64,000 bases of DNA from Orlajensenia sp001423545 (GTDB taxonomy: Bacteria; Actinomycetota; Actinomycetes; Actinomycetales; Microbacteriaceae), in assembly GCA_001423545.1 (NCBI GenBank), contig LMOK01000002.1, positions 186,001-250,000 on the forward strand, given 5' to 3'. Every line of letters starts with the position of its first letter. Position 1 is the stretch's first letter. The notes beneath the pieces were generated by a model. The model had not been told where the DNA came from. It worked only from the letters and a program-made list of their open reading frames with translations, and ran no database searches. Positions 59,501-64,000 of the stretch are shown in pieces. The position numbers and the translations under genes were made by a program.

Positions 59501-60224
59501 CTACGAGGAGCTCGTGCAGACCGAGGGGCGCCCGCGGCTGCGCTACTGGCTCGACCGCATCCTGGCGGAGGGCATGCTCGACGCATCCGTCGCCTATGGC
59601 TACTTCCCGGTCGTGAGCGAGGGCGACGACATCGTCGTGCTGAACCACGGCGACGACCCGACCGGCGTGCTCGGGGTGCCCGGGCTGCTGGCGCCTGACG
59701 GCGGGTCCGGCGGTTCCCTCGGCTCCGACCGCCTGCGCTTCCACTTCCCGCGGCAACGTCGTGACAGGCACCTGTGCCTGGCCGACTTCGTGAAGCCGCG
59801 CTCGTCGGGGCTCGTCGACGTGATGCCCGTGCAGCTCGTCACGGCCGGAGCGCACATCGACCAGGTGACGGCCAAGCTCTTCGCCGAGAACAAGTACCGC
59901 GACTACATGGAGCTGAACGGCCTCGTGATGCAGCTCACCGAGTCGCTGGCGGAGTTCTGGCACGGCCGCATCCGCTCCGAACTGGGCTTCGCGGCCGAGG
60001 ACCCGACCGACGTCGCCGGCCTGTTCAAGCTCGAGTACCGAGGCGCGCGCTTCTCGCTCGGCTACCCGGCCTGCCCCGACATGGAGGACCGCCGCAAGGT
60101 GGTCGAGCTGCTCAAGCCCGAGCGGATGGGAGTGGAGCTGTCGGAGGAACTGCAGCTGCATCCGGAGCAGTCGACCGACGCGTTCGTGTTCCACCACCCC
60201 GAGGCGAAGTACTTCTCGGTGTAG
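56550..60224 (+). CDS. metH: Methionine synthase, cobalamin-dependent
   Basis: 1224 aa, full length. The homocysteine-binding domain is at residues 1-360 with zinc ligands Cys261 (GLNCATG) and Cys327-Cys328 (GGCCGTTP). The pterin (methyltetrahydrofolate) domain is at about 370-640 (GERTNANGSKAFREAM), then the B12-binding cap and domain with H(778)DIGKN binding the lower face of cobalamin, and the activation (SAM) domain at the C-terminus. It transfers a methyl group from methyltetrahydrofolate to homocysteine, so needs vitamin B12. The 3' end overlaps the convergent transporter gene by 113 bases. Confidence 0.97.
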   Translation: MNAPGTTAEPAPVAPAAPRFALDIEAVARPARSEALLEALRTRVVIADGAMGTQLQEFEPTLDDYQQLEGCNEILNVSRPDMIAAIHDAYLATGIDAVETNTFGANWSNLSDYGIDDRIRELAREGARIARERVEAAEATDAANGEPGRIRWVLGSMGPGTKLPSLGHTTYDHLKQTFALQAHGLIDGGADAFLIETSQDLLQTKSAVNGCKQAIVESGIRLPIFVEVTVETTGTMLMGSEIGAALTALEPLGVDAIGLNCATGPAEMSEHLRHLSKHSTVPVVCMPNAGLPVLGTHGASYPLTPAELATAHEQFVKEFGLSLIGGCCGTTPAHMRAVVERLRGSTPAVRTVEEEAGVASLYQHVSFDQDASYLAIGERTNANGSKAFREAMLDERWDDCVEIARNQIRVGAHLLDVCVDYVGRDGVADIREVVSRLASASTLPLVVDSTEPPVLQAGMELIGGRPTVNSVNFEDGDGPTSRFGRIMPLVAEHGAAVVALTIDEEGQARTADDKVRIASRLVDTLTGEWGMRVEDIIVDALTFPIATGQEETRRDGIETIEAIRRITAKYPGIHTTLGVSNVSFGLNPAARSVLNSVFLHEAVEAGLSSGIIDAAKIVPLASVPDDRRQVALDLVWDRREYDADGAVTYDPLEKMLDLFAGVDTAALRDQRAHELAALPVGERLERRIIDGDAKGLEGDLDLARADGMSALGIVNDHLLEGMKVVGERFGSGEMQLPFVLQSAEVMKAAVALLEPHMEKTTDAGKGRIVLGTVRGDVHDIGKNLVDIILTNNGYEVINLGIKQPIADIIKAAEEHDADVIGMSGLLVKSTVVMKENLLELNTRGLAGRWPVLLGGAALTRAYVEDDLAGLFDGTVRYARDAFEGLALMEPLVAIARGADPASVGLPALKKRIHREGSLLTLTEPENMPARSDVTTDAPVPVPPFWGTRIVRGIALADYSAFLDERATFMGQWGLKPGRGDGAAGYEELVQTEGRPRLRYWLDRILAEGMLDASVAYGYFPVVSEGDDIVVLNHGDDPTGVLGVPGLLAPDGGSGGSLGSDRLRFHFPRQRRDRHLCLADFVKPRSSGLVDVMPVQLVTAGAHIDQVTAKLFAENKYRDYMELNGLVMQLTESLAEFWHGRIRSELGFAAEDPTDVAGLFKLEYRGARFSLGYPACPDMEDRRKVVELLKPERMGVELSEELQLHPEQSTDAFVFHHPEAKYFSV

Positions 60225-63114
60225 TGCCCGAGCCGGCGCCGCGGCCGCTCGGGAGCTTCGCCCGGCGCAGCGCCGCCAGGATGGCCGGGCCGGCCACCAC
60301 GATGCCGACGACGCTCGTGACGGCGCGCAGGGTGTCCCAGGTGAGGGTCGACGTCACCAGCGAGTAGAGCAGGAACGAGCTCGCGTTCTGGGCGACGGAT
60401 GCTCCGGGCACGTATGCGATGTCCGAGGCGGTTCCCACGGCGAAGGGCCAGAACCACAGGTTCATGATCAGGCCGAAGGCGTAGGACGCGACGGCTCCGT
60501 ACGCGGCGAGAGCGGTGATCTCGAGCGCGCGGCCGTGGTGCCGCATCCGGAATCGGGGAAGGAGTCCGGCGCCGGCTCCGACCCAGCCGCAGGCGAACAT
60601 CTGGAACGGCGTCCACGGGCCGAAGCCGCCCCACATCGTCGACGACAGGGCGATGGTGAGGATGCCGAGCAGGAAGCCGAAGCGGGCGCCGAACACCCGG
60701 CCCGCCAGGATGAGCAGCACGAAGAGGGCCTCGACCCCGCCGACTCCGGTGCTCGCTATGCGCACGGCGGCGCCGATGGCGGTGAGGGTGCCGAGCAGCG
60801 CGAGGGTCTTGGCGGAGCGCACGGCGCCGTCGAGGGACAGCGCGACGGCCACGACCACGAGGGGCAGCAGGGCGATGGCGGCGAACGGCGCTGCGGCCTG
60901 GGCCTGCGCGGGCAGGGCAGGCACGAGCAGCGGCCACGCGAAGGCGGCGGCGGCGAGGAGGGATCCGGCGGCGAGGATGAGGGGCTGCCAGAGGGTGGTG
61001 CGCGCCGGTCTCGCTCCGCTCGGTGCGACCCGGACGGAGTCCGCGGTCGAAGCGTCGTCGGGAGCTGCGCTCGGAGCTGGCGCCGTGCTGGATGCGCTTC
61101 GGTCGCGGCTTCGCCGGGCCTCAGCGAGCGGGTTGCGCTCGGTCGCCGAGGCCCGGACGGAGTCCGCGGTCGAAGCGTCACATAACCGCCCCGCCCGCAT
61201 CTCGAGCGCACGATCGGCGACCTCGGCCGCGAACGTCCGGTCGTGGCTGGCGATGACGACGGCGCATCCGCTCGCCGCAGCAGTCCGCAGTGCCCCGGCC
61301 ACCTGCGCTCGCGCCAGCCCGTCGAGCCCGCGCGTCGGCTCGTCGACGAGCAGCACCCGCGGCGCTGCGGCCAGCTGGATGGCGATGGCGAGCAGTCGGC
61401 GCTCGCCGGTGGAGAGGTCGCGCGGGTGCCGCAGGGACAGGCCACCCGGGGTCGAGCCGAGCAGCGACTCGAACGACCGCTGCGTCGTGCCGCGCTCCAC
61501 ATCGGCCGAGCGGTCGGCGCGGCGGCACTCCTCGGCCACTGAGGTCGAGAACAGCAGGTCGTCGGAGGCGTCGGGCACGAGCGCGACCGACATCCGACGC
61601 AGGCGCGCGGGGAGCCCGGCGACGTCTGCCCCGTCGATGACGACGGTCCCGGATGCCGCAGGCAGGGCGAGCGCCCCGAGCAGCGACGACTTGCCCGCGC
61701 CGTTCGGCCCGGTGATCGCCACGATCTCGCCGGCGGCGAGAGCGAACGAGGCGTCGATCACCGCGGGGAGTGCGGAGTGGCTGACGGAGACCCCGGCGAT
61801 GCGGGCGATCGTGGCGCCGGCCGCGGCGCTCGGCTCCACCGCAGCTCCCGGCATCGGCGCGGCTGTCTCTCCGTCGCGCGCCTCGAACGTCGGCAGCGCG
61901 GCCGAGGAACCAGCGCGTCGCAGCTCGCCGCCCTCGATCGACAGCACCGCATCGGCCACGTGCGCCAGCTCGCCGACGCGATGCTCCGCCACGACGACGC
62001 AGACTCCGGCCTCGTGGGCGAGCGCTCCGAGCAGCTCGGCGATGCGCGACCGGGCGTCGGCGTCGAGATCGGCGAGGGGTTCGTCGACGAGCAGGAGAGT
62101 GGGGTGCTGGATCACGGCGGCGGCGATGGCCAGGAGGGTCGCCTCTCCGGCCGAGAGTGCCCTGATGTCTCGCCCGATGAGGTCGACGATGCCGATGCGC
62201 TGCGCCACCTCGCGTACGCGCTCCGCCACGATGACCGGAGCGACGCCGCGCACGTCGAGCGCGAAGCCGATCTCGTCGGCCACGCTCTCGCTGGCGAAGC
62301 CGAGCCGAGGCTGCTGCAGCACGACCCCGACGAAGCGGGCGGTGTCGCGCGGCGGAACGGCGAGCCTGTCGACCCCGCCGATCTCGATCGTGCCGCTCGC
62401 CTCCCCGCCGTCGACATGGCTGAACAAGCCGCTGCACGCGTTCAGGAGCGACGACTTCCCCGAGCCCGTCGCCCCGGCGACGACCGTGAGCGTTCCGGTG
62501 GAGAGCGACAGGTCGCCGGCGTGCAGCATCCGTCGCCCCTCGAATCCGAGGGAGAGGTCGCGCAGCACCACGGGTCGGTCGCAGCCGCCGTCGACGGGGC
62601 GTGCCGCCGCGAAGCCGCGCACCTCCATGGTCGCGGCCACCGCCACAGCGCGCTCGATGGTGCGCTCGAAGATGGGCACCAGCAGGGAGGCCAGGCCGCG
62701 CTCGGCACGCAGGCGGCGGGCGCGGCGCACCGCGGTGACGGCATCCGTCAGCCCAGGAAACGTCGCCCACGCGATCACGAGGGCGCGGGCGATGCCGCGG
62801 AACGGACCGCGCCGTGCGCCCCGGGCGAAGAGGCGCGAGACGTCGACGAAGGCGTTCAGCACGCCGAATGCCAAGATGACGGCGGCGATCGGGAGGGCGC
62901 TCTCGATGGCGACCTGGATGCCGCCGGTCGTGATGGGACCGAAGAGCGCGACGTGCGCGAACGGCGGGGGAAGCCGCACTGCCGGCAGGTCGACGAGCAC
63001 CAGGCCGGAGCCGCCCAGACCGTTGAAGAGGGCGCGATACGCCAGGCGCAGCGCGATGAAGCCGACGGCGAGGAACGCCGCGGCCTTCAGCGGGGCCGAA
63101 CGGAAGCGGAGCAT
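60112..63114 (-). CDS. Single-chain ECF vitamin transporter: EcfT, two EcfA domains and S component fused
   Basis: 1000 aa from the ATG at 63114. Residues 1-170 are EcfT-like (hydrophobic spans ending in ATMEVRGF). EcfA1 at about 180-430 has GATGSGKS (214-221), LSAGEATLL and LLLVDEPLADLD. EcfA2 at about 460-640 has GPNGAGKSSLLG, LSTGERRLLAIA and LLVDEPTRGLD. A low-complexity linker (643-698, the dispersed repeat) joins an S component of about 6 spans (700-950: ILAGRVFGARFGFLLGIL, MWGGFGPWTPFQMFACGW). The tail of about 40 residues is antisense to metH. The complete energy-coupling-factor transporter is thus one gene. Neighbours (metH, possible DUF4430 lipoprotein) suggest cobalamin as substrate, which is not proven. 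Confidence 0.85.
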   Translation of the reverse strand: MLRFRSAPLKAAAFLAVGFIALRLAYRALFNGLGGSGLVLVDLPAVRLPPPFAHVALFGPITTGGIQVAIESALPIAAVILAFGVLNAFVDVSRLFARGARRGPFRGIARALVIAWATFPGLTDAVTAVRRARRLRAERGLASLLVPIFERTIERAVAVAATMEVRGFAAARPVDGGCDRPVVLRDLSLGFEGRRMLHAGDLSLSTGTLTVVAGATGSGKSSLLNACSGLFSHVDGGEASGTIEIGGVDRLAVPPRDTARFVGVVLQQPRLGFASESVADEIGFALDVRGVAPVIVAERVREVAQRIGIVDLIGRDIRALSAGEATLLAIAAAVIQHPTLLLVDEPLADLDADARSRIAELLGALAHEAGVCVVVAEHRVGELAHVADAVLSIEGGELRRAGSSAALPTFEARDGETAAPMPGAAVEPSAAAGATIARIAGVSVSHSALPAVIDASFALAAGEIVAITGPNGAGKSSLLGALALPAASGTVVIDGADVAGLPARLRRMSVALVPDASDDLLFSTSVAEECRRADRSADVERGTTQRSFESLLGSTPGGLSLRHPRDLSTGERRLLAIAIQLAAAPRVLLVDEPTRGLDGLARAQVAGALRTAAASGCAVVIASHDRTFAAEVADRALEMRAGRLCDASTADSVRASATERNPLAEARRSRDRSASSTAPAPSAAPDDASTADSVRVAPSGARPARTTLWQPLILAAGSLLAAAAFAWPLLVPALPAQAQAAAPFAAIALLPLVVVAVALSLDGAVRSAKTLALLGTLTAIGAAVRIASTGVGGVEALFVLLILAGRVFGARFGFLLGILTIALSSTMWGGFGPWTPFQMFACGWVGAGAGLLPRFRMRHHGRALEITALAAYGAVASYAFGLIMNLWFWPFAVGTASDIAYVPGASVAQNASSFLLYSLVTSTLTWDTLRAVTSVVGIVVAGPAILAALRRAKLPSGRGAGSGTTPRSTSPRGGGTRTRRSTAPDAAAVPPTAPLPSARA
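61020..61185. repeat. Dispersed repeat inserted inside the ECF gene
   Basis: Three repeat units, two in + and one in minus orientation, each with the CCCGGACGGAGTCCGCGGTC core. They are read in frame as DASTADSVRASATERNPLAE and similar. The stretch falls exactly between the second ATPase and the S component, so it acts as a linker. Confidence 0.8.
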
Positions 63115-63149
63115 CAGGGCCTCACTCTCGCACGCCCGGCGGGCAGGTG

Positions 63150-63716
63150 TCAGGCGGCCGGCGCGGCGGGCTCGTCGTTGAGGGTGAAGAGCAGCTCCAC
63201 GGAGTCGCCGGGGGCGAGCTGCAGGGTGCTGAGCCCCTCCTGGGCGTACGCCCACTCGCCGTCGGCCGGCTTCACCCAGAGCGACCAGTACGCGAAGGCT
63301 GCAGGCATGCTGGCGCACTTCTCGAAGTAGTCGGTTCCGTCGGGAGAGGTGATCGCCTCGTCCTCGGCCGGCACGCCGTTGACGCGGCAGACGACCTGGT
63401 CGGCGTACTCGTCGGTGCCTTCAGTGGCGACATCCGCCTGCTTCAGGGCGTCGGATGCCGCGATCGGCGCATCCGTCTCGATGCAGGCCGTGGTCGACGG
63501 GTCGGCGGCGGCCTCGAGGTTGCCGGCATCGACGATGACGGCGACGCCGGTGCAGTCGCCGATCGGCTCTGCGGCCGCCGTGGAACTCGAGGCGCTCGAC
63601 TCCGGCGCCGTGGAGACTGTGGAGGCCGAGCCGGCGCTGCTGCAGGCGCTGAGCGCGAGCAGGGCGAATCCGGCGACGGCGGCGAGCGAGGCGCGAGTGG
63701 CGAGGCGGGTCGTCAT
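63150..63716 (-). CDS. Secreted lipoprotein, possible DUF4430 (transcobalamin-C-like) domain
   Basis: 188 aa. The signal peptide ends in lipobox LSAC (Cys25), followed by a Ser/Ala/Thr linker. The rest has WSLWVKPADGEWAYAQEGLSTLQLAPGDSVELLF, resembling the W...G...L.PGD pattern of DUF4430, which in other bacteria is found in vitamin or cobalamin-uptake surface proteins. Four Cys in the mature part could pair. The stop is 35 bases before the transporter ATG, so the two genes are likely an operon: a capture lipoprotein plus an ECF transporter. Confidence 0.65.
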   Translation of the reverse strand: MTTRLATRASLAAVAGFALLALSACSSAGSASTVSTAPESSASSSTAAAEPIGDCTGVAVIVDAGNLEAAADPSTTACIETDAPIAASDALKQADVATEGTDEYADQVVCRVNGVPAEDEAITSPDGTDYFEKCASMPAAFAYWSLWVKPADGEWAYAQEGLSTLQLAPGDSVELLFTLNDEPAAPAA

Positions 63717-63756
63717 GGTCTCAGCGTAGGGGGCCGGGTGGGTGTGTTACTCCCCC

Positions 63757-63835
63757 AGACGCTCGCTGAGGCCCGGACGAAGTCCGCGACCGAAGCGTCG
63801 CTTCGGTCGCGGGTCCGCCGGACCTCACCGGGCGG
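63757..63835. repeat. Dispersed repeat pair forming a large inverted repeat
   Basis: A + unit (GCTGAGGCCCGGACGAAGTC...) and a minus unit meet head to head. The centre CCGCGACCGAAGCG-T-CGCTTCGGTCGCGG is perfect, and outer arms pair with few differences. It lies between msrA and the lipoprotein gene and may end msrA transcription. Confidence 0.8.
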
Positions 63836-63846
63836 GGCGGATTCGC

Positions 63847-64000
63847 CTACGCGTTCTGCTCGGCGGTGCGCTTCGGCAGCACCCATCCCGGACGCACGAA
63901 GTGGCAGGTGTAGCCGTTGGGGTAACGCTCCAGGTAGTCCTGGTGCTCGGGCTCGGCCTCCCAGAACGGACCGGCAGGCGTGACCTCGGTGACGACCTTC
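63847..64000 (-). CDS. msrA: Peptide-methionine (S)-S-oxide reductase, C-terminal part
   Basis: The last 51 residues only; the rest is past the window end. The sequence FWEAEPEHQDYLERYPNGYTCHFVRPGW is the C-terminal signature of MsrA (AEDYHQDYL-type region). It repairs oxidised methionine in proteins. Stop at 63847-63849, shortly after the repeat pair. Confidence 0.93.
   Translation of the reverse strand, partial: KVVTEVTPAGPFWEAEPEHQDYLERYPNGYTCHFVRPGWVLPKRTAEQNA

Noticed and set aside
56478..60197. A 1239-codon open frame antisense to metH
   Set aside because: High-GC shadow: its protein is rich in His, Arg, Glu, Val without any fold signature, while metH on the other strand is complete in all motifs.
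63717..63846. Cobalamin riboswitch before the lipoprotein and ECF genes
   Set aside because: The region is filled by the dispersed repeat and contains no B12-box-like sequence.
1..64000. CRISPR arrays, tRNA or rRNA genes, transposases, integrases
   Set aside because: Tandem repeats present are contiguous with no spacers, no cloverleaf-like sequence was recognised, and no product has a transposase or integrase signature.

Overview
The window is chromosomal DNA of a high-GC actinobacterium. The family Microbacteriaceae is the best guess, from very high third-position GC, actinobacterial families (DUF222-HNH, class F sortase, F420-type nitroreductase, PGPGW protein), the genome-wide overuse of the word CGGATGC/GCATCCG, and a CIRCE plus HAIR-like heat-shock promoter. 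No rRNA, tRNA, CRISPR array, transposase or integrase was seen. Two runs of N (21097-21156 and 51912-51968) are assembly gaps at repeats.

Region 1 (1-11266) is a lower-GC, almost certainly acquired defence island read entirely rightwards: a DNA cytosine-C5 methyltransferase cut by the window edge, a P-loop ATPase of about 818 aa, a 471-aa protein of unknown fold, an 1817-aa protein with a PD-(D/E)xK-like nuclease motif and a C-terminal HerA/FtsK-like ATPase, and a Vsr-type endonuclease. Order and sizes resemble the DptF-DptG-DptH restriction module of DNA phosphorothioation systems, but the modification gene seen here is a 5mC methyltransferase. This is the best candidate for an undescribed system. 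Its right edge (11.4-12.5 kb) holds a broken tetR piece and a truncated DUF885 gene.

Region 2 (12.5-30.4 kb) is mixed chromosome: TetR regulator plus glycosyltransferase, a small accessory patch (zinc-ribbon protein, GIY-YIG nuclease, HTH protein), hemerythrin, SDR plus TetR, an APC amino-acid permease, a DUF2231-Rieske protein, a DUF222-HNH protein, PPK2, Hsp20 under CIRCE/HAIR-like sites, a hydrolase, a secreted GH53 galactanase with two LacI-type operator candidates, and small conserved proteins.

Region 3 (30.6-37.5 kb) is an L-fucose-type sugar catabolic locus: L-fuconate dehydratase, aldo/keto reductase, a ribose-type ABC importer (ATPase, permease, lipoprotein) and a FadR-type GntR regulator. 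A shared AGACATC motif, fully palindromic at two places, precedes the transcription units.

Region 4 (37.5-56.4 kb) has DUF4397 protein plus sortase, a phosphatase, several enzymes and small stress-type proteins, gluconokinase, a MarR-controlled divergent locus with two GTTGC-N5-GCAAC operators, the RuMP genes hxlB-hxlA with a divergent ATPase-LuxR hybrid regulator, a PLP decarboxylase, a NERD protein and an Eis-like acetyltransferase.

Region 5 (56.5-64 kb) pairs B12-dependent methionine synthase (metH) with a convergent locus for a lipoprotein carrying a possible DUF4430 (transcobalamin-C-like) domain and a single-chain ECF transporter (T-A-A-S domains in one polypeptide), suggesting vitamin uptake, perhaps cobalamin. 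A partial msrA closes the window. A family of short GC-rich dispersed repeats lies between genes at several places and once inside the ECF gene.
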